Of a stretch of 64,000 bases of DNA, positions 33,859 through 45,666 are shown piece after piece. Numbering within the stretch: position 1 is the first letter of the stretch; the number at the start of each line of letters is the position of its first letter. Under the pieces are notes generated by a model. The model was not told where the DNA came from, did not search any database, and was given only the letters and a program-made list of their open reading frames with translations. The position numbers were made by a program, and so were the translations under genes. This stretch comes from Rhodocollybia butyracea (Eukaryota; Basidiomycota; Agaricomycetes; Agaricales; Omphalotaceae), in contig JADNRY010000020.1 of assembly GCA_015501585.1 (NCBI GenBank), forward strand, positions 124,001 through 188,000. The letters are read 5' to 3'.

Positions 33859-35538
33859 ATGGAAGATCTGGCCCTCGTCCTGACACAGGCACCCCATCAA
33901 CCAACAGGAGAATGTGACTGTACAGACTGTGAGTCCCTACGTGACCAAATAGGATGTGAAAACCCCCATTCTTGCATGTTATGGGCAGAGAAACTACTTG
34001 CCCCCCTACCCGAGAAATGGGACCCACAATCTGAGCTACCAGAAGACTACCAGCTGAAGCCAAAGCAAGATGATTTTCCAGAGGGCTCACCATGGGATGA
34101 GATTGATGTAAGGGTCACGACAAGAGGAACACTTGCAGAGATTTTCCGAATTTTTGCTGACCCTAAATGTCTACCTACAAATTTCCTCCCGGATCTCAAG
34201 TTCACAGAAGCAAATGAAATCCGAGCAACAGCAGCCACAGATGGCTCATGCATTGATAATGGCAAAGAAAATGCTAGAGCGGGTGCCGGGATCTTTTTTG
34301 GGGAATATAACCAAGATAACCAGGCAATCCGGATCCCCCCACAGCTAACACAATCTAATCAAACAGGGGATTTAGTTGCAGTCAAAATTGCAACAGAAAC
34401 AGCAGACAAGGCCCGAGGGCTTGATGTTATAACTGACTCAAAATATGTGATAGGCTTGGTAAAAAACATCCAGAAAATTGAAGATGAAGGATACTTTACC
34501 ACTGCACATGGGGACCTAACGAGAAGTCTGCATGTAAGCATAAGAAGGAGAGAGGAAACAACTCGCATCAAGTGGGTGAAAGGCCACAGTGGACACGCAG
34601 GAAATGAAGGCGCAGATAAGCTTGCAGGCTTAGGTGCAGAAAAAGACAATTCAGACTTCATCACCACCTCGGTCATCCCAACTCTGAGGGTAACGGGTGC
34701 AAAACTTACTGTGCTGACACAGGCCTTGGCATACCAGATAATAACAAAACAGAAACTAGCAACAAACAAAATGGAACGGCGGAGGACCACTCAAAACCTG
34801 GAACGTGTTAAACAGAGCACACAGGACCGCTTTGGCTACAGGCCTACAGATGAAGCATTCTGGACATCAATCCGACACAAAGATTTCAGCCCCAAAATAA
34901 GATACTTCATGTGGGTTGCTACCCATGATGCATATATGGTTGGGAGCCATTGGCTACGGGATGGCTTCAGTGAGGAATTCAGGGAGCGTGCAGAGTGCCT
35001 ACATTGCCATGAAATTGAGAACCTTGACCATATCCTGACTAGCTGTGGAAGCCCTGGCCAGAGCCTAATCTGGGAACTAGCTGGGAACCTCTGGAACCGA
35101 AAGAGGAGCACGGTACCATGGGCCCCCATCACCCTAGGAGATGTTCTAGGATGTGGCCTGGCGGTCGTGACCAAGGCAAACAATGAAACAAGACTAACAG
35201 GTGACACCCGCCTTTGGAGAATACTGATAGCAGAGTCAGCGTACCTTATCTGGAAACTGCGCTGTGAATGGGTAATCGGGAATGAGAATGCTCAGTTCTC
35301 AAATGCTGAGATCCAAAACAGGTGGGAAGCCATGATCAATGAGAGACTACAGCTAGACTGTAGGATGACACACAAAAAGTACGAGAGGCGGGGCGTTTCT
35401 AAACGGCTTGTAAACCAAACATGGCGCCACCTACTTAAAGATGAAGATAACCTCCCAGATGACTGGGCTGGATTAGCTGGAGTTTTAGTGGGTATTGAAA
35501 CGGATCAGCGATGCAGGACGGGAAGAAGAGGCAGGTGA
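33859..35538 (+). pseudogene. LINE RNase H and C-terminal zinc-knuckle region
   Basis: RNase H motifs are visible: ATDGSC with the first Asp, a Glu in KIATET, VITDSKY with the second Asp, and WVKGHSGHAGNEGADKLA with the His and last Asp. The C-terminal part has ECLHCHEIENLDHILTSC, the zf-RVT type knuckle of LINEs. It lies in the same frame as the RT, separated by one stop codon. A 3' untranslated part and the poly-A tail follow. Confidence 0.9.
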
Positions 35539-35763
35539 GTTAAGAGGTAAGTAGAGCATTGCACCCGGGATCCGTAAGGAACTGAGCCCCACACACTGTG
35601 CATAAAGGCATTTCTCCGGGGAGGAAATTATGGTATATGGATTATGATTATGGACAACATCTATGTTTAAGAGTGCGCGAGGGCCATGCCCCTTGCACTT
35701 ATATTCGCACCACTGAAGCTACGACAATGTTGTATGACTCTTCAGACAAGCGCGTGCCCCTCC

Positions 35764-35786
35764 AAAAAAAAAAAAAAAAAAAAAAA
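35764..35786 (+). other. LINE poly-A tail
   Basis: A run of 23 A residues follows the RNase H ORF by about 225 bp, the expected 3' terminus of a non-LTR retrotransposon on the plus strand. Confidence 0.8.
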
Positions 35787-36765
35787 GTGAGCTATCTCGA
35801 CTTTTTCTTTTGAGCTGCTTAATTGACCAATTCTTTTTAGCTGGCCTTCTCAATTTTCCCATGACTATTGTATCTAGTGCTCGTAACTGCGCCCTCGTAT
35901 TGCCTTTGTACAGGTGTAATTTATATGTAATCAGTAGTTAAGTTAGTTTGATGTATATGTAGTTACTTTGTATGTCATAGTCTAATATGATTCACTCAGA
36001 CTATCCCAGATGGACCCAGATGAGAACAGCCTAGAGTAATAGTAATATCACATTGTGTTTTGTACAGTTCAGGCCAGATAAACTCATATTATCCCAGAGG
36101 AACACAGTTATATACAATACTAAATTTTCACTCTCTGTACGGTTCTTGCCAGATAAACACAGACAAGAACAGCCTGTACGGCTGATATCTGGAATTTCTG
36201 GGAAAACAGCTGATCTCGGATGATCACAGCTGGAACATGACTTTTTACTATATCATCTCGGCTCAACCCAGTGCAGGTTTTCACTGGGGTTGAATGTTGA
36301 TATTGATACTGAATGGCTGATTCTCGTACTAATTTTAATAGTCGGACTGATAGACAAATTTCTTGTAACTTTTGCTAGTCTAAACACTACTTACTGAATC
36401 ACTCGAGGCCCCGTTTCGATCCGCAAAGCGTTCCAGATTTACTGCAAGTTCACACCCTTGTACCGAGATTCTCGTTATAGTCACTTTATGCTGATCAATG
36501 GAGTGTTGGGTTTCAAAGACAAACGATAAACATTTCTCTTCTTAGTTTCCTCAAACTCCTGTTCAAATTTTCGTTTAATAATCACTTATTCTCGTTTAAT
36601 CACTTCTTCTGTTAATTACGTCTAAATAAAGTATGAAAAAAAATGTTCAATGTGCCAATGCTAAAAACAATCTACAATTACTGTTGAGTATTCGAAGTCA
36701 TGCATGATTTTCATGAATAGTGACAAGAAGGTCTATAGATACAATTCTCATAAATAAGCTTCAAG
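35787..36765. other. Intergenic; one isolated TGAGCTATCTC hairpin
   Basis: No gene is recognised between the LINE and the next gene's stop codon. Directly after the poly-A the sequence AGTGAGCTATCTCGACTTTTT can fold with the A-run (AAAAAGT with ACTTTTT) around a loop like that of the LTR hairpins. Confidence 0.4.
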
Positions 36766-39700
36766 CTACGGAGCCTGCGTGTAGTCCTCATTACTACTAT
36801 TTAATGGAGTCTTCGCCATGATACGAGTATTGTGACCCTGAGTATTCCAGACTTTGCTCCTGGGGGCTTGCGATCTGACTGACGAAGAAGTTGGCATGGG
36901 AGTCGGTGTGGGAGGCGGTGGAGTGGCAGGATGAGGCGGAATAATCAACCGCGGAGATGGTGGTGGTCTAGGGGTACGGGGAGAGGGCACGCCTTCTTCT
37001 AGTATCGTAGGGATCTTCGGTATCGGGATAGATAATGGATTCTCGTCCAATTGGTGCACGATGCTCGCCGAGCCGGTACGTGGATATTCGTCAGAATGCA
37101 CGGGAAATGTGGATAATGTGGGATAAGGCGTCTTGGGTATAGCTTGCCGCGGCGGGTGAGGCGCTGGTAACGGGCGACTCGGGGGTGCGGTGCGCACTGG
37201 TAGCGGCTGGACAGAATCCGTACTAGATGGGGAGCCACTTCCATCAAGGAGCTCGAACAACATCAACGCAGCGGTGTCATCAATCTCGTTCACGTCTGGA
37301 GGCCGACCTATTGAGCTGACGCCAGATGAGCTGTTTGTAGAAAGAGACACTGCAGCGGAGCTGGTTCTCCAATCAGAAGGCGTCACAGGTATGCTTTGCG
37401 TCGTTCCTCTCGCAATAGTACTCCCCGATGCCTGTGGGGCTTCTTGCGCACGCAGGCGTTGCGTGGGTGTCCTCAGTGGAATCTTCGATGGCCGTTTCAC
37501 AGGCGTTCCCAGTCGACGTCCAGAATATGGAGGAGGAGCCGTGCTAAGGTCTCCCGGAATAGTGAGATACTGAGCATCAGATACTTCCTTTGGATAATCC
37601 ACCGAAGGTAGATTTTCCGTCCTAGTAGGTTCCAGCTGTAGAGGACTCGGTGGTAGTCGTCTGGGTGAGCGAGGTGACTTGTTGCTTGTCTCTGATTTGG
37701 CAGACGTAAGTGCAGATGTAGGTGCAGGCGTAGGTGTGAGCGTAGATGCAGGTGTAGCCGTAGGTGTAGGTGTAGATGCAGGTGTAGACGAAGAGGCAGG
37801 TGTAGGTGCAGGTGCGGGAGGCAACGGTCCCCGCGAAGCACTACTGGTCGATGATGGGCTCGGTAACAACGATAGACCTGGGTAATGGTGACTCGGTAAA
37901 GACGACGGAAGACTAAGTGAATATTCTGGTTGGCCAGTGCGGGGTCGTATGGGGGTAAGGGCCATAGGAAGAAGAGAAGATAAAGGTACCATCGAAGGAA
38001 GGGGAGGAAGAGAGGGCAGAGTCCACTCTAAAGTTGGTGAAGATACAGATTGTATTTCGCTTTGTTCTGTCCGATCTAGTAAGTCACTATCACCAGATGC
38101 TAGCGCTCGAGGGGTGCTCTTCGAGGAATCCGACTGCGTTGAGGCACTTGATTCAGGCGATTGCGCAACGGCAGGAGGGATACCTCGAGGAGGCGAAAGC
38201 CAGATTATGAATTCCCGAGCGTGCAGAAGGGGTACTCAGAGGTATACTGTTTAGCGAAGGCAAATTCTGAGGTGCAGAAGGAATATCTCGAGGCGGCGAA
38301 GCCAAATTCTGAAGTCTCGGCTGCGCAGAAGGAATCTCTCGAGGCGGCGAACTCAAATCCTGAGGTCTCGGCTGCGCAGAAGGAATATCTCGAGGCGGCG
38401 AATCCAAATCCTGAGGTCTCTGTTGCGCAGAAGAAATATCTCGATCTCGAGGCATATTCGGCGAGACCAAGTTCAGCGATCCCGGCTGCACAGAAACCCT
38501 CGACGCCTGAGGCAGCGGTCTGCGTTTCCGGGACGCAGGAGATCGCGGCGACGCCAAATCCGGCGACGTACTAAACGTGGCAGACGGCAACGGACTCCCA
38601 TACGCGCTCGTCGGAATCGGTAGCGGCCGCGGGCCCTGCGGCGTCATAGGCATCTTCGAGTGTCTCCTCCTCTTCTCCTTCTCCCGCCTCGACTTCCCCC
38701 CAGAAAGACGCTTCCCAGTCGGCGAGCTGCTCTCCTCCTTACTATGTATGCTATTCCTCGACACATTACTCTCCGGAATAATCGTCAGCGGGGGCACGTG
38801 TTTCTTCTCCTCCCTGCTATGTGTACTGTTCCTGGACCTGTTAGTTTCTGGGATGATGGTCAACGGAGGCACGCCTTTCCTTTTCAGGGAAACAGGGGAA
38901 ATCGATGGCGAGAGGGGATGTGAAGTTTGTGAAGTTTTTTCCACGTCGGTGTTCAGCTGGGGAGTATCAGTTGACACATCAGATCTGCTCTCGCCGGGCC
39001 TGCTGATAGGTTTAACGGGAAAAAGGGCGCCGCGCTCCATCGCGCCGGTCCCCAGCCGCTTCGGTAGGTCAGGCGTGTTGGTCTGCGACCGCGTCGGGGT
39101 ATTACGAAGAGATTGCTGTCTGGATACCATCCCACGGTCGTCGTCGTAAAGCGGCTTGGGGAAGAACGACGACGTCGCAGAGTCTGCAGTTGACGTGCTC
39201 TGGGGTATGGGGCCCACCGCGGGTGTGAACCGTTTGGACACAGCGGAAAAAAGCATTGATTTGCCTTTCTGTAAAGCCGACGGAGGTCCTTCTTCAACTG
39301 GCGTGGGGGGTAACTGTTTCGTGTTGAGCGGAGGAAGCGGAGGGCGGGTCGTCGTCTGGGTACTAGGAGAGGCTACAGTAGTTATGGTAGACCTTGATGC
39401 CGATGGTAAACTCGCTAATCTAGGTGGCGGCCGCATTGGAGTGGTGCTTGTTGTGACGACAGTGTGCTCGTTACTGTGGTCATAAGACGAAGACATTACA
39501 CTCCGTCCATCCTGGTGTTCTTCATCTTGTCTCGAAGCGAACAGACGTGGAAACCGCACGGCTATCTGGCGTCGATAATTTAGGATGATGATGGCCACTA
39601 CAATCCCCATAAGGCCCACTAGGACACCAAGCACCGCTCCGAGAATAACTGGGGTGTTGTTTGAAGACGACCGTGAAGCAATAGGCATTGAGGATCCGGG

Positions 39701-40343
39701 TACAGAAGAGGAGGTTGATGTTGGTATAGTGGAAGCCGTATCTTCAGACGTAAATCTAAACCAATATAATCTCAACAACACCATCAACGCTCAAAACGAA
39801 TACACAACTCACATTAAAGCATCCAGCACCACATATCCCTGCGCAAACTCGACCCGTAAAGTATGTTCCCCCGACTCCAAATTATCTTCTTTCCAGCGAA
39901 CCGCGCTATCGACTGTCTCTGGGCCCGCAGTGCTCATAGGCCGACTAGGATCGCTCAAATTCACAAACACAGCCGGCGAATCGTCCAGGACCAACGAAGC
40001 CCCCACGGTATAAGGCCAAAGTGGGGAAAGAAAGTAAATCGCCACTCCTGTACGAAGAAGAGATGGCGAGATTATTAAAAAGCCCACATCAGCAGCCCCA
40101 AAAAAGTGAAAGTTCTCATGTACCTGTAAAATTGAATACCGCAGAAGCAGATGATTGATCACTCAGATGGTGATACCCTCCATAATCGAGTGAAGTGTAC
40201 GAGGATGTTCGGTTCCACCCGGGCGAATACGAGATGCGGCTATCTTGATCGTCAATCGTCACGTTGGACAGTCCAGCTACGACGAGGCAAGAGTCGAGAA
40301 AGGCGAGGATAACGAGACGTAGTGCGCGGGGGAGCTCGAACAT
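36766..40343 (-). CDS. Single-pass membrane protein with long Ser/Pro-rich tail
   Basis: Exons are 40343-40124, 40047-39813 and 39755 down to 36766; introns of 76 and 57 bp have GT-AG ends and consistent phase. The N-terminus (MFELPRALRLVILAFLDSCLVVA) is a signal sequence. An extracellular part follows with N-glycosylation sites (NVT, NRT, NFT, NLS) and the conserved SGEHTLRVEF. One membrane helix (VILGAVLGVLVGLMGIVVAI) precedes a cytoplasmic tail of almost 1,000 residues rich in Ser, Pro and Thr, with tandem PPRDIPSAQPRPQDL-like repeats. The family is common in agaricomycetes; its function is unknown to me. Near 38,196 the frame shifts by one base (GGCGAAAGCC instead of GGCGAAGCC in sister repeats), or a 37-bp intron is removed. 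Two decayed relatives lie at the left of the window. Confidence 0.75.
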
Positions 40344-42088
40344 GGGACGGTGGTGGCGGAGGAGAGAGATGGTGGCAGAGAGATGGATGGTGGCTGGAAT
40401 AAGGGCTATTTCGCAGACGCAGTCATCATCTCGAGGGATATGTCGACCAGTGCTGTATCAGAGTGATGTCGATGCGAACGAACCTTGCTGTCAATAGCAA
40501 AGGCCTGGTGTGGAAAAGCATCAGTGATCGCAATCATTGTACAATGTTTAGAAGACGAACAGGTTTCTCGATTGGGGGAACGTGAGCCGCCGCAGGAATG
40601 CGGTGATAAACTCATGCTGGCAGAGGATTTTTGGTTTACCAACAGGGAAACCCGCTGATCGTTAGTGAAATGATCACCGCTCCTTCGCAATAGGTATTCC
40701 TTTTCATCATTCTTTATGAATGGGGGTCAACTGCATTACCGCAATTGCGCTGAGGAACTGAGTTAATTCGGGAGAGGCACTGTTTTTCACGTTTATGTGA
40801 GCTAATCCGACGTGTATATTTGCGTGGGTGGCATATAGAAGGAGGCACTGTTCGTAGATCCTGTGGGCGGATAAGACATTGAGCAAGACTAGCAGAACAG
40901 CGCAGACGGGAGAAGACGAACGAAAAGGTGTAGTCGCAGCAAAGACTTGAGTACTTGAGCCCCGACAGTCGCGACTCACTGCAGACATGATTATGATTAT
41001 GATGATGTTGATGATGGGTACTTGAGCTGTGTTAGTTTTCGAAACCGTGTATCTAGTATAAAGTTTCAGAGCTTTAATATTTAATCGTCGTCGTAGAAAT
41101 TACCATGCGTTTTACCGTCCAAGGAGGCACGCATCGAAACCAAGTGAGACGATTCCGCGAACATGCCCTTGTAAAGGGACTGAGAGTACTGTGAATAGTA
41201 GGTTGCCTAGGTCTCCGAGCGGCATCTCTTCTTTGGGTATAGTCGGTTCGATTCTTCGGTGAAGAACACCGGGAGAAGTACCGTAATGTACCGTATAGCC
41301 GGTATTTCTGCAGACGGCAATCTTGATTCTTTGACGAGGTTAAAGTTTGTATCTTCGCAGGCGGTGCAAACAAGCAGTCTGTCTTTTAGATCTGTCTTTT
41401 CGCAATCTTTCGAATCTCGTTGATATCCAAGATAGCAAGGAACGTTGAATGAACGTACCTAGGTTGAGCCTTCTCTCAGCTCTGTTCTTCACCGCTTCAG
41501 CCCTGGTTGGACCCCTGGACCTGAGGCCTCAGGAGGCGTGAAAGACAGATCGTATCAACATCAAGCGAGCATAAAATGTCAATTGAGAGTGAATGTAGAA
41601 AAGCAGAATCATGCGGTATTTCCTGATTTCCCAGCGTACGATTAGACTCTAGTGACACTTTGAAGCCTAGCCCGGCGGAAACCCGTTCAAACCGTGTAGC
41701 GTAGAGCAAAGATGAAGAAGTTCAAGCGCCCAAGCCAAGCGCTCAAAATTCATTTACTCCATAAGGCATGACCGTACTGCTCACAGAGGTGACCAACGTC
41801 AGCTGGCTGGGCACGCACACTACTTAGGAGAGCATGACATTCGTCCTCCATAACTTGAAGTACCCAAAGTGGACAGTCTGTATATAACGTATGGGCGATA
41901 GTCGATAGCGACCAAACGCGCCATACTCCACAATTATTTAACCGCGTACAGGCTCGCTATCTTGAGGTGGCCCCAATATTACATTAAAGAGCGAGCTTTA
42001 TTTGTAAAACGCGAGAACAGGAAATACAACGATACAATATCGTACATATCGACAATAGAATAAATGCATAAATACAACCACCACAGAT
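40344..42088. other. Intergenic, no gene recognised
   Basis: Several ORFs below 100 codons occur on the minus strand (such as 40,406-40,690 and 40,707-40,988), with no domain or splice pattern. The first few hundred bases must contain the promoter of the membrane-protein gene. The right end holds the 3' UTR of the H2A gene. Confidence 0.45.
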
Positions 42089-42829
42089 TTAGACTTCCTC
42101 GTCCTTTTTGCCCTTGCTATAAAACCCAACATCAATCAGCACTAATCAAAACCAAAAACGAAACGATCAAAACAACTCACGTTTTTGTTGGCAAGAGCTG
42201 CGACTCGATATGTGGAACGACACCACCCTGTGAGATGACAACGTCGCCGAGGAGTTTGTTTAATCTTGCAACAACGAATAAGATGAGAATGATCAAGACA
42301 CGATAACGAAGAATGAAAATGCACTCTTCATCGTTCCTAATAGCCAACTGCAGATGCCTGGGCACAATACGCTGCTTCTTGTTATCCCGAGCAGCGTTAC
42401 CAGCAAGTTCGAGAATCTCCGCAGCGAGATACTCGAGGACAGCGGCGAGGTAAACTAAAAAGAATGCGAAAACAAAGTCAGATATGCGAGACGTGGTACG
42501 ATGAGGCGATGGACATACCGGGAGCACCAGCACCAACACGCTGAGCGTAGTTTCCCTTCTTCAACAGACGGTGGACACGACCAACAGGGAACTGGAGACC
42601 GGCCTTGGCGGAACGCGACGTAGATTTGCCGGCTTCACCACTAGCTTTGCCACCAGCAGTTTTTCCTGATTTTCCTATAACAGAACGCGAGTAAATAAAA
42701 GCTTCAACGAGAAACTAAAGCCAAAAGAACGTACCTTTTCCAGACTATAGTAGAAAAAAAGAACGAAAAAGATAAAATCGCGTCAATCAAAGTCGTTCAA
42801 CACCCAGTACACAACGACAAACGAACCAT
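42089..42829 (-). CDS. Histone H2A
   Basis: Core nucleosomal histone of 136 residues. Exons are 42829-42827, 42744-42735, 42674-42519, 42454-42325, 42264-42181 and 42116-42089; all phases agree. The first exon is only the ATG. The protein begins [15 protein letters not shown] and contains [54 protein letters not shown] and [19 protein letters not shown], the complete H2A fold. It ends [15 protein letters not shown] see no C-terminal SQ-E/D phosphorylation motif, which most fungal H2A proteins carry. The gene is divergent from ATP10, and its start codon lies about 255 bp from the ATP10 start. No H2B lies beside it in the window. Confidence 0.95.
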
Positions 42830-42940
42830 AGTAATAATAAGGATAGGTTGAAAAGAGTTTGAAGCTCGAGGAGAGAGGGCGAGTAGTTGGTGGTAGAGGA
42901 CGAAGGTGAACTGAAAACCAAAACAAGTGCGACACGCTCT

Positions 42941-42947
42941 TTATATA
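42941..42947 (-). promoter_or_regulatory. TATA box of the H2A gene
   Basis: TATATAA on the minus strand lies about 112 bases upstream of the H2A start codon, in the divergent promoter shared with ATP10. A CACGTG E-box-like site lies at 42,965-42,970. Assignment rests on position and consensus only. Confidence 0.5.
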
Positions 42948-43083
42948 GCGCCGTTAGATGATATCACGTGAAACGGCACGATAAACAATGTCATGTGCCT
43001 ATAACGCGTCGCGCCACGGATCAGTCTTCGGAGCATATCGGCACGGAGCTCGGCGCCGAAGGCCCTTCCTCCCACTTTACATC

Positions 43084-44176
43084 ATGATATCCTCTCAATG
43101 TCGACGAAGAGTAGTGCCTCTAGTGCATTCGTCGAGGAGATACGTCTCCAAAGTCCAAGCCGATACAACTACGAAAAAAGAAACAGAAAAAGGGAAAGAA
43201 AAGGCATTCCCTTACGAGCCAGAACCACTATCGAGACCACTAGGTGTTTTGGACAAACCTTCAGTGCAGCATCAAACGAAACTAGAACGACTGAAACAGG
43301 TTTTGACCGATGATACAGCTATCGCAGAGCAGCGAAAACACTTGTGAGCCGCCGTCAGTTAACTTTTTCTCTCCACCATATCAATACAACGTTTCCCAGA
43401 GTAAAAGAAGCCGTAACCAAAGGCTACTTCCACGACCTCAACGCCACACGCTGGAACGGCGGCAAAACATGGATCGCTCCAAAAGTACTCATCCGAGAAG
43501 ACGTAAAGCCCCATTTCGCCCTATCACCCTCTATAAAACAAAACACTAATCCTTTTAGAACAGAGATCCCTATATTTCCCGGATATCGCTGGAAAATCAC
43601 TACTACACGGAAATCCAAGACACACAACTTCAATGTGTATCGGCCATATTACCATACTCTGTATCCTAAGCACCAAAATATCCGAGGTACGTCCCACCCC
43701 ATCCTTCTTTCCTTCATTCCACGTCTAAACAAACCCCAATCCCACAGATCCAAATCGACGCCTTCACAAAATCCTCCATGGCCCGCTTCTCCTGGCACCC
43801 CCTCTTCCAGCGCATCCAAATAAACCTCCAAGAAAACATCCTCAAATCCCTCCTCGTCTCCCTCTTCCTCGCCTCCCTCCGCCGCGCAATTCCCGTAGAC
43901 CAACACGCGACGTACCTCATATCCTCACAGAACATGGAATACCAGAGCGAAGCTATAGGCCTCGAAAACAACCGCGTCGGCTACGTATACCTCATCGACG
44001 AGAACCTGCGGATACGCTGGGCGGGGTGCGCAGATCCCACCGCGGACGAGGCGAAAGCCCTAGAAGTCTGCACAGGCATCTTGCTGAAACGATTAGACAA
44101 CAAGAACAACCAGATCGAGGAGCAGGCGCGGAAGGCGCAAGCTGAATTAGAAGCCAAAGCCAAAGGCTCCGGCTAA
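43084..44176 (+). CDS. ATP10: Mitochondrial ATP synthase assembly factor Atp10
   Basis: Atp10 assists the assembly of the F0 sector (Atp6) at the inner mitochondrial membrane. Exons are 43084-43343, 43400-43502, 43564-43686 and 43748-44176, giving 304 residues with matching phases. The N-terminus MISSQCRRRVVPLVHSSRRYVS is a basic presequence. The conserved body includes YFHDLNATRWNGGKTWIAPK, LYFPDIAGKSLLHGNPRH, then HPLFQRIQINLQENILKSLL, YLISSQNMEY and the signature VGYVYLIDENLRIRWAGCA. The third exon uses the second of two nearby AG acceptors (CTTTTAGAACAG), chosen because it restores the conserved frame. The start was taken at the ATG before the presequence; an upstream in-frame ATG at 42,988 lies in the promoter. 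No disruption is seen. Confidence 0.93.
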
Positions 44177-44248
44177 GCGCTAGCGCTAGACAACGTATGT
44201 ATAGTATTAAATTTATAATGAAAATAATCCATTTTCAATCATTTCATT

Positions 44249-45666
44249 TCACGGAAGCTCAAGCGCCGCCAACCTTCCTCGAATATTCTCCATATCCACT
44301 AGCGGCACCTCTATCCCAAAAAACTCCCTCAACCCATCAATCCTCTGCAACTCGTTCCGGAAAATCCTCAGCGTCTCCGACCGCGTCCCCACATGCCGCT
44401 TAACCTCGTTATTAAGCATCCCCAAACGACCCAGAAACCGCGCGTTCAGCGACCCGTCCCACCGCGGGACGCCTCCCTCAGAATACGAATCGCGTTTCTC
44501 AACTCAGTCACTCGAGATTATCTCATTACCATCTGCGCAACCTCCCTCTCCATTTCCTCGTCGCAAAGCCAAAACGACTTGGAGCAAACCACATTATGCA
44601 TAAATAGAGGCTCCTTCTCGGCCCATGCACCCGTGTAGATGCTGATATTCGAGCATTCGTAGTCCATGGCGAAAAACTCGGTTTCGATGATGGAACAAAG
44701 GAGCTTCGAAGTGATAGTTCCGTCATCTGAAGTGCGCGAGATGATGAGATGCCATTCTACATCTGCAGATTCTTTCGAATCGAATGAAGGTGCTGAAAAC
44801 GTAGCATAATAATAGGTCACATAATCAATCAGCTCAGTTAATCATCAGCTTATTCAAACGAAGCAACTCACAAAGACTCGATCCATACCGCGCAGCCTTC
44901 ACCAACGTATGCCACTCCGACGGCGTCGCCCCTACCACTTTCGCACCATGCTTAAGCAGCAGCGGGCGTGTCAAACCCGAACCTCCGCCGCTAACATCGA
45001 CCACATAAGTGGTGTTGCTATACTGGACAGGCTGTACGAATAACACTTGATGCGTGAATGTGATGAAGGTCGGTGGAGCCTCGGGTGCAGCGGTGTTGAG
45101 CCTTCCAGAGCCAGAATACGCACTAAGAGACAAGGTCAGCGACGGGTATATATAACAAAGTTGAAAGATGTAGTACCGATATCCTAAAGCCCGAATCATC
45201 TGCAGAAAGAGCGTATTCATCCCAAAACAATGCGATCCCTTTCCTTCAATCACAAGCCTTTGATACAACCCAGGAAGACTAATATCCATCGCGTGATCCT
45301 TCGCACTATTCCCCAACGAAAAGTAACCAGTAAAAGTTCAGAAACGAAATATACAGCGACAACGGATAAACACAAAACTCACTAATGCATCGCCGTATTC
45401 TCAAACGCAAACGCAACAATATGCAGCCTCATCAACAAGGCCAAATTATCCAAATCCACTTTGAAATCCTTGACACTATCTACACTCCAGTTTCCAGGAA
45501 ACCCTATACGGCAAAGATACCGGAAAACCTGCGTTTCGTCATACGCAGAAGGAACTGTCTTGATCCACAACCCTTCGCGTAGCTGGCCGTCCACTGGTAA
45601 AACCTCCGATTGCTTGCAGCGATGGCGGTCACTACAGTCACCATTGATATCGATAGCGAGGACCAT
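44249..45666 (-). CDS. Arylamine N-acetyltransferase-like protein 1 (C-term frameshift)
   Basis: NAT enzymes transfer acetyl or malonyl groups from CoA to arylamines; in some fungi they detoxify plant benzoxazinoid breakdown products. Exons are 45666-45383, 45305-45177, 45122-44872 and from 44792. The N-terminal part has YLCRIGFP, ALLMRLHIVAFAFENTAMH; the active-site Cys lies in KGSHCFGMN, the His in FTHQVLFVQ and the Asp in YVVDVSGGG, forming the Cys-His-Asp triad. In exon 4 the frame meets TAA at 44,518. The C-terminal part that matches the neighbour (RDSYSEGGVPRWDGSLN...ALELP) is open in another frame to 44,249. The region is five bases longer than in the paralogue. A 32-bp intron would restore the frame but is implausibly short. 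The ATG used gives an N-terminal extension compared with copy 2. Confidence 0.82.

Larger units (their letters stand above)
27573..35786 (+). mobile_element. Non-LTR retrotransposon (Tad-like LINE with RNase H), decayed
   Basis: In order it carries a Gag-like ORF1 with a CCHC knuckle, a spacer with a MITE, an AP endonuclease, a reverse transcriptase, an RNase H and a C-terminal zinc-knuckle region. A 23-base poly-A tract (35,764-35,786) marks the 3' end. Domain order and the RNase H place it with the Tad1-like fungal LINEs. Frameshifts in ORF1 and the endonuclease and an in-frame stop after the RT make it inactive. The exact 5' end and the target duplication are not resolved. Confidence 0.88.

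Noticed and set aside
37497..37841. Leu/His-rich minus ORF and Val/Gly-rich plus ORF
   Set aside because: Shadows of the Thr/Pro/Ala-rich repeat in the tail of the membrane-protein gene.
44490..44540. A 32-bp intron restoring the frame of NAT copy 1
   Set aside because: Too short for normal fungal splicing; a frameshift is more likely.
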